This document shows positions 17,985-26,833 of a DNA stretch of 64,000 bases, piece by piece. A program made the translations under genes and the position numbers. The stretch comes from Nocardia blacklockiae (GTDB lineage Bacteria > Actinomycetota > Actinomycetes > Mycobacteriales > Mycobacteriaceae), in assembly GCF_015477355.1 (NCBI RefSeq), contig NZ_JADLRJ010000004.1, positions 637,405 to 701,404 of the forward strand. Reading direction: 5' to 3'. The notes beneath the pieces are model-generated. The model saw nothing but the letters and a program-made list of their open reading frames with translations, did no database searches and was not told the DNA's origin. Position 1 is the stretch's first letter; each line of letters opens with the position of its first letter.

Positions 17985-18599
17985 ATGGGTGAGGAATCGT
18001 GCGCCGGGATCGTGCTCGCGGCGGGGGCCGGGACGCGATACGGACGGCCGAAGGTGCTGGCGGAGGGTGGGGCCTGGCTGCGGGGCGCGGTTGCCGCGTT
18101 GCGGGACGGTGGATGCGGGCGGGTGGTCGTGGTGCTGGGGGCGACCGGGCCCGCGCGGCGGGCGGCGGATGGGCGGTGGCTGGTGTGCGACGCGCCGGAG
18201 ATCGCGATTCCCGAAGGGGCGCAGGCGGTCTGGGCCGCCGACTGGGCCGTGGGATTGGCGGCCTCGCTGCGCACCGGCTTGGCGGCGGTCGCGGAGAGCC
18301 CCGCGCAGTTCACTGTCGTGATGCCGGTCGACACCCCCGATGTCGGGCCCGACGTGGTCGCCCGGGTGCTGGCGGCGGGCCGCGCGGCGCCCAGCGGACT
18401 GGCCCGCGCGATGTTCCACAACCGGCCCGGCCACCCCGTTGTGCTCGCTCACAGGCACTGGTCGGCGGTGGCGGGTTCGGCGCAAGGAAATTTCGGAGCT
18501 CGCGCTTTTCTGGACGCTAGACCGGATATTGTGGCCGTCACGTGCGACGATCTGGCAACGGGGCGTGACCACGACTATCCGGCCACTCGTGCACCCTGA
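17985..18599 (+). CDS. MobA/MocA-like nucleotidyltransferase (molybdenum cofactor maturation)
   Basis: 204 residues from ATG 17985 (GGAAGGGA upstream). LAAGAGTRYGRPK at 11-23 is the NTP-binding signature of the MobA/MocA family; MPVDTPDVGPD supplies the metal-binding aspartates, and NRPGHPVVL the cofactor-binding segment. MocA adds CMP to molybdopterin for xanthine-dehydrogenase-type enzymes. It precedes xdhC by 13 bases and very likely serves the molybdenum hydroxylase at 10107. Confidence 0.82.
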   Translation: MGEESCAGIVLAAGAGTRYGRPKVLAEGGAWLRGAVAALRDGGCGRVVVVLGATGPARRAADGRWLVCDAPEIAIPEGAQAVWAADWAVGLAASLRTGLAAVAESPAQFTVVMPVDTPDVGPDVVARVLAAGRAAPSGLARAMFHNRPGHPVVLAHRHWSAVAGSAQGNFGARAFLDARPDIVAVTCDDLATGRDHDYPATRAP

Positions 18600-18612
18600 T
18601 CGGGAGTTTGTG

Positions 18613-19611
18613 ATGCGTGACATCGTCGATGACCTCATGCGGGTGTGGCAGAGCGGCCGGACGGGCGGGCTGGCGACATTGGTCAGGACGTTCGGGCATT
18701 CCCCCCTCCCGGTGGGCTCGACGATGCTGCTCGACCCCGACGGCGCCGTGTACGGATCGGTCTCCGACGGTTGCTACGAGGCGGTGGTGTACGAGGCGGC
18801 CGCGCACGCCGCGCGATCCGGCCGCCGCGAACTGCAACGGTTCGACGGCCACACCGGACTCGACGTGAGCGCCGACTGCGGCACCATCGACGTGTTCGTG
18901 GAACCGTTCTCCCGCAACCACTTTCCCGAGTTCGCGGCGGTGGCCAAGGAGATCGCCGCCAATCGTCCGGTCACCGTGTTCACGGTGGTGTGGCATTCCG
19001 ATCCCGAGGTGATCGGGCAGCACCTGGTGACCGACCGCCGCCACAACACCGAGCTGGTGTCGCTGCCGGAGTCGGACGTGTTCGTCTCCTCCTACACCGC
19101 GCTGCCGCGGCTGATCATCTTCGGCGCCAACCCTTTCGCGGCCGCGCTCGCCACGCAGGGCAAGCTGCTCGGCTACCGCGTCACCGTCTGCGACGCCCGC
19201 GAGACCTTCGCCGCGGCGAACGCCTTCCCCGGTGCCGAGGTGGTGGCCGACTGGCCGCACCGCTACCTCAACGCACAGGTCGCCGCGGGCGAAATCGACT
19301 CCACCACAGCGCTTGTCGCGACCTCCCAGGATCCGAAGTTCGAGATCCCGCTGCTGACCGTGGCCCTGCGACTACCCGGGGTCGGCTACGTCGGCGCGCT
19401 CGGCTCCCCCGCCGTGCACGCCCGGCGGCTCGAGGCGCTGGAGGCCGGGGGCTTCGATGCCGAGACGCTGTCGCGGCTGCACGCGCCCGCCGGTCTCGAC
19501 ATCGGCGCGCAGACCCCGATGGAGACCGCCGTCGCCATCGCCGCGGAACTGGTGGCCACGCGGTCGAGAACGGCGCAGCGGTCCGCCCGCCCCGCCGTCC
19601 CCGTGCCCTGA
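18613..19611 (+). CDS. XdhC/CoxI family molybdenum-enzyme maturation protein
   Basis: 332 residues from ATG 18613. The N-terminal CoxI/XdhC domain holds FGHSPLPVGSTMLL and the segment VSDGCYEAVVYEAA; the C-terminal Rossmann domain begins LIIFGANPFAAALA and continues VTVCDARETFA. LGSPAVHARRLEAL near the end is typical. XdhC binds the molybdenum cofactor and inserts it, after sulfuration, into xanthine-dehydrogenase-type enzymes. It is in an operon with the MobA-like gene and ends four bases before the convergent ABC cluster. Confidence 0.88.
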   Translation: MRDIVDDLMRVWQSGRTGGLATLVRTFGHSPLPVGSTMLLDPDGAVYGSVSDGCYEAVVYEAAAHAARSGRRELQRFDGHTGLDVSADCGTIDVFVEPFSRNHFPEFAAVAKEIAANRPVTVFTVVWHSDPEVIGQHLVTDRRHNTELVSLPESDVFVSSYTALPRLIIFGANPFAAALATQGKLLGYRVTVCDARETFAAANAFPGAEVVADWPHRYLNAQVAAGEIDSTTALVATSQDPKFEIPLLTVALRLPGVGYVGALGSPAVHARRLEALEAGGFDAETLSRLHAPAGLDIGAQTPMETAVAIAAELVATRSRTAQRSARPAVPVP

Positions 19612-19615
19612 TCCG

Positions 19616-20686
19616 CTACTTCAGCTCGGGGTGCTCGGCGTAGAGCTCGCGCAGCACCGACAGGTCGAACAACTGCTCGGCCTTGATATCGATTTTCGCC
19701 TTGCCCAGGGCCTCGATGTTCTGAGCGATCAGCTGGTCGGTCATGGTCAGCAGGCCGTTCGCCCGGGAATCCGGGGACACCACCAGATCGTTCTGGGCCT
19801 TCGCCTCCTCGACCTGCTCGGCGAGGTCGAGCCGCTGGTCCTTGCCGTAGACCTCGACCGCGAGCCGCGCGCCCTCGGCCGGGTCGGCGACGGCGTCCTT
19901 CCAGCCCTTGATCTCCGCGGCGAGGAACGCCTTCAATTTGTCCCGCTCCGAGTCGATGGTCTCCTGCCGGACCGTGAGCGTTTCCGCGGTGAGCGGCAGG
20001 CCGTAGTCGGCGAACAGGAAGTGCGCGGTACGAAAACCTTTGGCCGCCAGCGTGATCGGCTCGTTGGTCACATAGCTCACCCAGCCGTCGACCTCGCCGT
20101 TGGCCAGCGGCGTGGGGTCGTACTGGGCGGGCACGATCTGCACGTCGTTCGGGGTCATGCCGTTGGCCGACAGCAGCGCGGCGAAGATCAGCTGATTGGT
20201 GTCCTGCACGCCGATCTTGCGGCCCTTCATCTCGGCCGGCGCGGTGATCGGTTTCGCCGCCGAGCTCACGATGCAGAACGGATTCTTTTGATAGGTGGTC
20301 CCGACGATCTTCGCGGGCAGGCCCTCCAGGACCGCGGGCGCGGTGGTCTGCGGGGCCGAGAGACCGAGCCAGATCTTGCCGGTGTCGAGTCCCGCCTCGA
20401 CCGACGTGCTGGCCGCGCCGCCCGCCACCAGGTCGACCCCGCCGAACCCGGCGTCGCGGAAATAGCCGCGGCTGTCGGCGAAGTACTCGCCCGCGAACTC
20501 GATGTTCTTCAGCCACGACAGCTGGACGGCGACCTTGCCGAACCGGGAGCCGTCGGCGACGGTGCCGTTGGCGTGGCCGGAGTCGGAGCCGTCACCGCAG
20601 GCCGCGAGCACGCCGCCGGCGCCGAGCGCGAGCCCGGCGAGGCCCGACATGCGCAAGAAGGACCGGCGATCGGTGAATTTCGTCAT
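19616..20686 (-). CDS. ABC transporter substrate-binding lipoprotein (SsuA/NMT1/THI5-like)
   Basis: 356 residues from ATG 20686. The leader has a twin arginine (DRRSFLRM) and a lipobox LAAC with Cys30, so it is probably a Tat-exported lipoprotein. The NMT1/THI5-like domain shows VQLSWLKNIEFAG and GVQDTNQLIFAALL. Members bind taurine, sulfonates, nitrate, pyrimidine precursors or riboflavin precursors. The last gene of an operon ATPase, permease, permease, binding protein. Its place beside molybdenum-hydroxylase genes suggests an N-heterocyclic substrate; this is inference. Confidence 0.85.
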   Translation of the reverse strand: MTKFTDRRSFLRMSGLAGLALGAGGVLAACGDGSDSGHANGTVADGSRFGKVAVQLSWLKNIEFAGEYFADSRGYFRDAGFGGVDLVAGGAASTSVEAGLDTGKIWLGLSAPQTTAPAVLEGLPAKIVGTTYQKNPFCIVSSAAKPITAPAEMKGRKIGVQDTNQLIFAALLSANGMTPNDVQIVPAQYDPTPLANGEVDGWVSYVTNEPITLAAKGFRTAHFLFADYGLPLTAETLTVRQETIDSERDKLKAFLAAEIKGWKDAVADPAEGARLAVEVYGKDQRLDLAEQVEEAKAQNDLVVSPDSRANGLLTMTDQLIAQNIEALGKAKIDIKAEQLFDLSVLRELYAEHPELK

Positions 20687-21484
20687 TCAACTCTTCCCTG
20701 CCTCGGGCCCGAAGCGGGCCGATACCACGTTCTCGATCACTCCGACGATCGCGTAGAGCAGCACCGACACCAGTGTCACCACCACGATCGAAGCCCACAG
20801 CTTGCTGTACTGGAAGGTGGGTATCGCCCGGATCAGCGCCGCGCCCAGACCCGTTCCGCTGCCGAGCCATTCGCCGAGCAGCGCCCCGATCAGCGCGCCG
20901 GGCACCGAGATTCGCGCCGCCGCGAACACCGCCGGGAGCGCCGCGGGCACGGCCACCAGCCGCAGCGCGGTCCAGCGCGAACCGCCGTAGGCGGCAACGA
21001 GTTCCATCGCCTGCCGGGAGGCCGAGCGCAGCCCGGTCATGATCATCACGAGGGCGGGGAAGAACACGACGATCGCCGCCAGCACCGTCACGCCGACGAC
21101 GCCGCGGCCGAACACCAGCACGATGATCGGGGTCAGCGCCACCAGCGGCACCGACCGCAGCAGCAGGGCCACCGGCAGGAACGACTGCTCCACCGCGGGC
21201 ACGGTGACGAACAGCGCCGCCACCACCAGCGCACCGGTCAGCCCCACCCCGAATCCAACGGCCGCGTCGCGCAGCGTGATCGCCAGATCGGCGAAGATCG
21301 CGTGCCGTGCGGTGCCGGCCGAGGGGCCGGTGACCAGATAGCTCCACACGTCGGCGGGTGTCTTGCCCACGCGCGGTCCGACCTGCGGGAACGCCTTCAG
21401 GAAGGCGTACCAGATCGCCAGCATCAGAATCAGCGAGATCAGCAGGGGCAGTAGGAATTTGCCGACGCGGCGCAGCGCGATCAC
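20687..21484 (-). CDS. ABC transporter permease (SsuC/ThiX-like), first
   Basis: 265 residues from GTG 21484, overlapping the stop of the other permease gene by GTGA. About six membrane helices. The EAA-type loop is seen in AYGGSRWTALRLVAVPAALP, where the ATPase docks. Belongs to the BPD_transp_1 family of nitrate/sulfonate/thiamine-precursor importers. The substrate-binding protein gene follows directly. Confidence 0.87.
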   Translation of the reverse strand: MIALRRVGKFLLPLLISLILMLAIWYAFLKAFPQVGPRVGKTPADVWSYLVTGPSAGTARHAIFADLAITLRDAAVGFGVGLTGALVVAALFVTVPAVEQSFLPVALLLRSVPLVALTPIIVLVFGRGVVGVTVLAAIVVFFPALVMIMTGLRSASRQAMELVAAYGGSRWTALRLVAVPAALPAVFAAARISVPGALIGALLGEWLGSGTGLGAALIRAIPTFQYSKLWASIVVVTLVSVLLYAIVGVIENVVSARFGPEAGKS

Positions 21485-22236
21485 GCGGTCACCTCCGTCG
21501 GCCGCCCGGTCCACGGCGTCGCGAGCCGGGCCAGCAGCGCCACCGCCGCGTACCCGACACCCGCGAGGGCGGCCGCGGCGAGGGCCATGCCCCAGGTGCG
21601 CGGCACGTTGTAGGAGGTCTGCGCCGCGGTCAGCGCCACCCCGATACCGCTGTCGACGCCGCCCAGGTACTCCCCGATGATCGCGCCGAGCACCGCCGAG
21701 GGCGCGGCGATCTTCAACGCCGCCAACGTGTTCGGCAGCGCGGCGATCACCTGCACCCGGCGCAGCTGCTGCCATCGTCCGCCGCCGTAGGCCCGGATCA
21801 GGTCGAGACTGGTGCGGTCGGCCGAGCGCAGGCCCGCGACCGTGCCGACCATCGTGGTGAAGAAGCAGTACATGGCTGCCAGGAACACCGTCGGGGTGCG
21901 GCCGCCGAACACCACCAGGATGATGGGGCCGAGCGCGAGCAGCGGCGTGCAGTAGCTGAGGATGGCGAGCTGGGTGGCCAGCGACTCGATCGGCGGCGCC
22001 AGCAGCACCAGCACGGCCAGCGCGATGGCCAGCCCGTTGCCCCAGAGGAAGCCTTGCAGCGCGCCCGCCGCGGTGACCCGGAAGTTCGGCCCGTAGAGCG
22101 CCCAGCCGTCGGTGTACATGGTGTGCAACACGGTCCACGGGCTCGGCACGGTGCCGCCCGCGACACCGAGCGCGGCCAGCGCCCACCACAGCGCGATCAG
22201 CGCCGCCACGCCGAGCGCGCCGCCCGCGCGTCTCAT
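21481..22236 (-). CDS. ABC transporter permease (SsuC/ThiX-like), second
   Basis: 251 residues from ATG 22236, overlapping the ATPase stop by ATGA. About six membrane helices, EAA-type loop [20 protein letters not shown]. Two different permeases in one SsuABC-type operon suggest a heterodimeric channel, unlike the homodimer of classic sulfonate importers. Confidence 0.87.
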   Translation of the reverse strand: MRRAGGALGVAALIALWWALAALGVAGGTVPSPWTVLHTMYTDGWALYGPNFRVTAAGALQGFLWGNGLAIALAVLVLLAPPIESLATQLAILSYCTPLLALGPIILVVFGGRTPTVFLAAMYCFFTTMVGTVAGLRSADRTSLDLIRAYGGGRWQQLRRVQVIAALPNTLAALKIAAPSAVLGAIIGEYLGGVDSGIGVALTAAQTSYNVPRTWGMALAAAALAGVGYAAVALLARLATPWTGRPTEVTA

Positions 22237-23063
22237 TCGGCACCGCCCGGAAGTGCCGGTGCCGCTTCGGCTTCCGCGGCGAGGCCGCCGCGTCCGAACA
22301 GCAGCTCCGACAGGTAGTCGTGCAGCCGGTGGAATTCCGGCGACCGCATCATCTCCGGGGTCCGCGGGCGCGGCAGGTCGATCGGCACCGTCTCGATCAC
22401 CCGTCCCGGGCGCGGGCTCAGCACGGCCACCACGTCGGAGAGGAAGACCGCCTCGCCGATGCCGTGCGTGACCATCAGTGTGGTGGCGGGCTTCTCGGTC
22501 CAGATGCGCAGCAGTTCGAGGTTCAGGCGCTGGCGGGTCATGTCGTCGAGCGCGCCGAACGGCTCGTCGAGCAGCAGTACGCTCGGCTGCACCACCAGTG
22601 CCCGCGCGATCGAAACCCGTTGCCGCATACCGCCGGACAGCTGCGCCGGCTTGGCCTTCTCGAACCCCTCCAGCCCGACCAGCGCGATCAGATCGGCGAC
22701 CAGGCCCGGATCCGCGGGCAGCCCGGCCACCTGCAAGGGCAGTTTGATATTGGCTTCCACACTGCGCCACGGCAACAGCGCCGAATCCTGGAAGGCGATG
22801 CCGAACCCGTGGCGGCGGCGCAACTCCGAAGGCGTCGCGCCGTTGATGCGGGCGGTGCCGGTCGTGGGGGTTTCCAGCCCGGCGAGGATGCGCAGCACGG
22901 TCGACTTCCCGCATCCGGACGGGCCCAGCAGCGACAGGAACGCCCCCTGTTCGGTGTGCAGGTCCACCGCGTCCAGCGCCGGCACCGTCCGCCGACCGAC
23001 CCGGAACGTCTTGCCGAGGCCGCTGACGTGAATGCCCGTGCCGGCGACCGCTGTACTGCTCAT
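22233..23063 (-). CDS. ABC transporter ATP-binding protein (SsuB/TauB-like)
   Basis: 276 residues from ATG 23063. Walker [11 protein letters not shown]-loop FQDSALLPW, signature LSGGMRQR, Walker [14 protein letters not shown] and switch His in VTHG are all present. The C-terminal segment [20 protein letters not shown] is typical of nitrate/taurine/sulfonate importers. First gene of the four-gene transporter operon. Confidence 0.93.
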   Translation of the reverse strand: MSSTAVAGTGIHVSGLGKTFRVGRRTVPALDAVDLHTEQGAFLSLLGPSGCGKSTVLRILAGLETPTTGTARINGATPSELRRRHGFGIAFQDSALLPWRSVEANIKLPLQVAGLPADPGLVADLIALVGLEGFEKAKPAQLSGGMRQRVSIARALVVQPSVLLLDEPFGALDDMTRQRLNLELLRIWTEKPATTLMVTHGIGEAVFLSDVVAVLSPRPGRVIETVPIDLPRPRTPEMMRSPEFHRLHDYLSELLFGRGGLAAEAEAAPALPGGAE

Positions 23064-23149
23064 GTCGTCACAGTAGGAGCAACCGGTTGCGCGGATATTG
23101 CGAATCGGCGCTTCAGGTTAGGGGTTCGTTACGGACGGGTTCCGGTCAC

Positions 23150-23542
23150 TCACCACTCGGCGGGCTCGAACCAGTCGCGCGCCGCGCGCCGGAACAGCAG
23201 GACGATGATCACGACCGAACTGGCCGGCCCGAGCCACCCGGGCGGATGTCCGCCGCTGATCGACGGCACGGTCCACAGCATGTTCAGCCCGGCCAGCAGG
23301 ATCGCCCCGATCCGCAGGCCGCCGCCCACCGCGCCGAAGGCCAGCGCCGTCAGGCCGAGCAACCAGGTGGGCACGAACGACAGCGACGTGATCAGGGCCG
23401 ACCGGCCGCCGAACAACCAGCCCGCCGCGGCCGTGCACACCAGCCCGACCAGGGCCATGCCCAATGCGACCAGCTGTGCCGCCCGCACCGACGCGGGCAT
23501 CCGGTAGTTCGTACTCGCCGGATCGCGCCCGGCCTCGGCCAT
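23150..23542 (-). CDS. Small integral membrane protein
   Basis: 130 residues from ATG 23542 (MAEAGRDPAST). Four hydrophobic segments cover most of the chain (AAQLVALGMALVGLVCTAAAG, then ALITSLSFVPTWLLGLTAL, IGAILLAGLNMLW and ASSVVIIVLLF). No family recognised. It is downstream of the aldolase gene on the same strand with a 130-base gap, so it may be the last gene of the amino-sugar operon or independent. Confidence 0.65.
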   Translation of the reverse strand: MAEAGRDPASTNYRMPASVRAAQLVALGMALVGLVCTAAAGWLFGGRSALITSLSFVPTWLLGLTALAFGAVGGGLRIGAILLAGLNMLWTVPSISGGHPPGWLGPASSVVIIVLLFRRAARDWFEPAEW

Positions 23543-23672
23543 CGGTCCTCCCCAGCTCGCCAACCCGACAGGACAGCCGAACTGTACCGCGCGGTCCGTA
23601 CCGGCCGAAGGCAACGCGCTGGGGGCGTGACCACACGATATGGGCTGCGGGTCGGTGAGCGAGATCCGTGTC

Positions 23673-24497
23673 TCAGGCGAGCACCCGTAACAGCCGTTCG
23701 ACCTCCTCGCGCACGGCGTCCCGGCCGGGGCCGAGGTATTTGCGCGGATCGGACAGTGCGGGGGCGGCCGCGAGGGCGTCGCGGACGGCCTCGGCCAGCA
23801 CGATATTCAGCCGGGTGGCGATATTGATCTTGCTCATGCCGTGTCGGACCGCCGAGCGCAGGCCGTCGTCGGGAACGCCGGAGGAGCCGTGCAGCACCAG
23901 CGGGACGGGCACCTTCGCCGCGAGGCGCGCGATCAGCTCGTCGTCGAGCCGGGCGGCGCGGGTATGCATGGCGTGCTCGGAGCCCACGGCGACGGCCAGG
24001 GCGTCCACGCCGGTCGCCGCCACGAATTCCACGGCCTCGTCCGGATCGGTGCGCACGCCGGGCGTGTGCGCGCCGTCCTTGCCGCCGATCGCACCGAGTT
24101 CGGCCTCGACGAAGACGCCGCGGCCGTGGCACCAGCGCGCGATCTCGGCCGTACTGTCCACATTGTCGGCGTAGGGCAGGGCCGAGCCGTCGTACATCAC
24201 CGACTCGATCCCGAGTTCGACTGCCTCCCTGACCAATTCGTGCGAGGTGGCGTGGTCGAGATGCACGGTCGTCAGCGCCGGCCCGTCGGCGGCGAGCGCC
24301 AGGCAGGCGCGGGCCAGCGGCCGCAGACCGCCGTGGTACCGCACCGTGTTCTCCGAGATCTGCAGGACCACCGGGCGGTGCCGCGCTGCAGCCGCGGCCA
24401 TGATCGCCTCGGCATGCTCGAGGGCGATGACGTTGCAGGCCAGCAGCCCGCCGGGCCGGGCGGCCGCGAGCAGTTCGGGAACGGGAAGCAAGGTCAA
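23673..24497 (-). CDS. Class II fructose/tagatose-bisphosphate aldolase
   Basis: 274 residues; the start is TTG 24497, forming a TTGA overlap with the kinase stop, with GGAGAG upstream. HLDHAT (79-84) supplies catalytic Asp81 and zinc ligand His82; EAELGAIGGKDG, AVGSEHA and VLHGSSGV contain the other metal-binding and phosphate-binding residues. It splits a ketose 1,6-bisphosphate into dihydroxyacetone phosphate and glyceraldehyde 3-phosphate. Next to a LacC-type kinase, NagA and an AgaS-like protein, tagatose 1,6-bisphosphate (AgaY/KbaY role) is the likely substrate. Confidence 0.87.
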   Translation of the reverse strand: MTLLPVPELLAAARPGGLLACNVIALEHAEAIMAAAAARHRPVVLQISENTVRYHGGLRPLARACLALAADGPALTTVHLDHATSHELVREAVELGIESVMYDGSALPYADNVDSTAEIARWCHGRGVFVEAELGAIGGKDGAHTPGVRTDPDEAVEFVAATGVDALAVAVGSEHAMHTRAARLDDELIARLAAKVPVPLVLHGSSGVPDDGLRSAVRHGMSKINIATRLNIVLAEAVRDALAAAPALSDPRKYLGPGRDAVREEVERLLRVLA

Positions 24498-25441
24498 GCG
24501 GAACTCTCCTGGGTGGTGCGTAGCTCGGTGACCACGACATCGGGTAGCAGCCGATCCCGCAGCGTGCGATCGATCTCGCCCGCGACCGGAATGACCACGG
24601 CCGCGGCGGAAGTCGCCACCGCGTCGGCGAGCAGCGCGGGCCAGTCCGGTTCGGCGTCGGCGGCCAGCGCGGCGATGACCGCGGCGGTCGCGGCGTCGCC
24701 CGCGCCGGTGGGGTTGCCCGCGATCGGCTCGGGCAGTGCCGCGGACCAGGCCCCGGCGGCCGTGACCGCGACCATGCCCTCGGCGCCGCGGGTCGCGATC
24801 ACCGCGCGCACGCCGCGCTCGAGCAGCGGGCGCGCCACCGCGACGACATCCGCCGCGGTCTGCGCGTCGGTGCCGGTGAGACGCTGCAATTCGTCCCGGT
24901 TGGGCATCAGGATCACGCCCGGCACCTCGGCGGCCAGCTCCAGCGCGCGGCCGTCCACGTCGCAGATGGTGGGCACGCCGACCTCGAGCGCGGCGCGGGC
25001 CAGCCGGGCGGGCACCGAGTCACCGACGCCGCCGGGCAGCGAACCCGCGATCACCATCCCACCGGTGTTAGGCAGCAGGCCCGTGACCCGCACCAGCAAC
25101 TGCTCGACCGCGTAGGGGTCGCCGACCCGCGCGCCCGGTTCCCACAGCGCCGTGGCGGTGCCGTCGCCGGACTCGCTGATCACCACCGTGCGCCGCACCC
25201 ACGGCAACGCGTGCACGAAGTCCACCGGCAGCTCCAGCTCGGCGGCGGAGGCGAACACGTGGTCGGCGAAACCCGTTGCGCGGGAGTACTTCCCGAGCTG
25301 GTTGAGCACGCGGGTCACGTTGATGCCCTTGCCGCCGATGCGCTGCTCGACCGACAGCACCCGATGCGCGCGCCCCCGCTCGAACCGCTCCATGCGGTAG
25401 GTCATGTCGTAGGCGGGGTTCATCGTCACGGTGAGGATCAC
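24494..25441 (-). CDS. PfkB-family hexose-phosphate kinase (LacC/FruK-like)
   Basis: 315 residues from GTG 25441, overlapping the nagA stop by GTGA. VTMNPAYDMTY at the start, GGKGINVTRVL and the C-terminal NPTGAGDAATA (catalytic Asp) are signatures of the 1-phosphofructokinase/tagatose-6-phosphate kinase group. In this operon it should phosphorylate tagatose 6-phosphate (or fructose 6-phosphate) to the 1,6-bisphosphate used by the next enzyme. Exact specificity is not visible. Confidence 0.85.
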   Translation of the reverse strand: MILTVTMNPAYDMTYRMERFERGRAHRVLSVEQRIGGKGINVTRVLNQLGKYSRATGFADHVFASAAELELPVDFVHALPWVRRTVVISESGDGTATALWEPGARVGDPYAVEQLLVRVTGLLPNTGGMVIAGSLPGGVGDSVPARLARAALEVGVPTICDVDGRALELAAEVPGVILMPNRDELQRLTGTDAQTAADVVAVARPLLERGVRAVIATRGAEGMVAVTAAGAWSAALPEPIAGNPTGAGDAATAAVIAALAADAEPDWPALLADAVATSAAAVVIPVAGEIDRTLRDRLLPDVVVTELRTTQESSA

Positions 25442-26592
25442 GTCAACCACTGTCCATGTCGCAGCACGCGGCGCAACCCCAGTTCGGCGTCGACCACTAT
25501 GGCGTCGGCGCGCAGGCCCGCGCGCAGGTCGCCCACGTCGGTCAGCCCGAGGGCCGCGGCCGGCGTCGCGGTGGCCGCGCGGACCGCCGCCGCCAGCGGC
25601 ACCCCGCACTCGCGCACCGCCCAGCGCAGGCAGCGGAGCAGGGTCGCGGTGCCCCCGGCGATCGACCCGCTCGGCACCCGGGCGACGCCGTCGGTGACCC
25701 GCACCGGTTGCGGACCCAGCCGGTAGTCGCCGTCCGGCAGCCCGGCGGCCTGCATGGCGTCGGTGATCAACGCGACTCGTCCGGGCGCGGTCGCGAAAAC
25801 CAGTGCGCCGAAGCCGGATTCGACGTGCACGCCGTCACCGATGAGTTCCACGAACGCCTGCCGCTCCGCCGCCGCCACCAGACCGGCGGCGACCGGGCCC
25901 GGCCGCCGGTGGTGCAGCGGCGGCATACCGTTGGCCAGGTGCGTGATCAGCGTCCCGAACCCCTTGGGCGCCAGCGCGTCCCGAAACGCGCCGTACTCGG
26001 CGTCGCTGTGGCCGAGCGCCACCACCACGCCGTGATCGGCCAGCATCCGCGCGACCGTGCCGAAGCCCCGCCGTTCGGGCGCGAGCGTCATCACCCGCAG
26101 GCGCCCACCCGCCGCCGCCAGCAGCCGCTCGACGAGCGCGGGATCGGGATCGACGAGAAACCGCGGATCCTGTGCGCCACAACGCACTTCGGAGAGAAAC
26201 GGCCCTTCGACATGAATCCCCGCGATACCCCCCTCGTCGGCCACCTCCCGCAGAGTCGCCGTCTGCGCGACCATGTCCTCCGCGGCACCGGTAACCACGC
26301 TCGCGACAACACTGGTCGACCCCTGCCGCTGATGAAACTCCGCCGCAGCTCTGACTTCTTCGGCATCAACCGAATCGAACCGATGCCCGAATCCCCCATG
26401 GTTGTGAATATCCACCAGCCCCGGCAACACCGTCCCGACAAATTCGGGCTCCACTTTCCCCGCTTGCGCCGCAACCCATTCCGTGAACCCCCGCACCCCC
26501 ACAATCCGATCCCCCCGCACCGACACCACCCCGTCATCGATCGTGCCCGCCTCCGCAACGATCCGCCCGCGTAGCTCCCACTCCCGATCCAT
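25438..26592 (-). CDS. nagA: N-acetylhexosamine-6-phosphate deacetylase (NagA/AgaA family)
   Basis: 384 residues from ATG 26592 with GAGGGGATG upstream. DIHNHGG is the metal-binding motif of the amidohydrolase barrel, IHVEGPFLSE supplies the metal-binding Glu, GDGVHVE and LITDAMQAAG the substrate-binding His and catalytic Asp. It removes acetate from GlcNAc-6-P or GalNAc-6-P. The neighbours (AgaS-like isomerase, LacC-like kinase, class II aldolase) favour GalNAc-6-P; the released acetate would feed the glyoxylate shunt. Confidence 0.9.
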   Translation of the reverse strand: MDREWELRGRIVAEAGTIDDGVVSVRGDRIVGVRGFTEWVAAQAGKVEPEFVGTVLPGLVDIHNHGGFGHRFDSVDAEEVRAAAEFHQRQGSTSVVASVVTGAAEDMVAQTATLREVADEGGIAGIHVEGPFLSEVRCGAQDPRFLVDPDPALVERLLAAAGGRLRVMTLAPERRGFGTVARMLADHGVVVALGHSDAEYGAFRDALAPKGFGTLITHLANGMPPLHHRRPGPVAAGLVAAAERQAFVELIGDGVHVESGFGALVFATAPGRVALITDAMQAAGLPDGDYRLGPQPVRVTDGVARVPSGSIAGGTATLLRCLRWAVRECGVPLAAAVRAATATPAAALGLTDVGDLRAGLRADAIVVDAELGLRRVLRHGQWLT

Positions 26593-26614
26593 CACATCCC
26601 CTCCCTCACAGCAC

Positions 26615-26815
26615 CAGCACCCCAGGCCATCCCGGCACCACCCCACGTCATCCCCGCACCACCACCCCACGTCATCCCGGCACGCTTTTGGCCGGGATCC
26701 ACCACCCCCGGCCGTGGATTCCGGCCAAAAACATGCCGGAATGACGTGATAGAGCAACTCACCCCGAATGACGTGATAGGGCAACTCACCCCGAATGACG
26801 TGGGCTCAGCCACCC
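26615..26815. repeat. REP-like inverted repeat with flanking direct repeats
   Basis: Between nagA and the ROK kinase gene. Two 34-base arms, 26668-26701 and 26715-26748, are inverted copies with about four mismatches, built around a GTCATYCCGGCA core and TTTTGGCCGGRATCC. On the right, a 27-base unit starting GAATGACGTGATAG is repeated at 26739 and 26766, with a partial third copy at 26793. On the left, CCCCACGTCATCCC occurs twice in about 28 bases. No gene. It looks like a dispersed intergenic repeat (REP/MITE type) that has grown by local duplication. Confidence 0.75.
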
Positions 26816-26833
26816 GCAACCACGTAGACGCCT

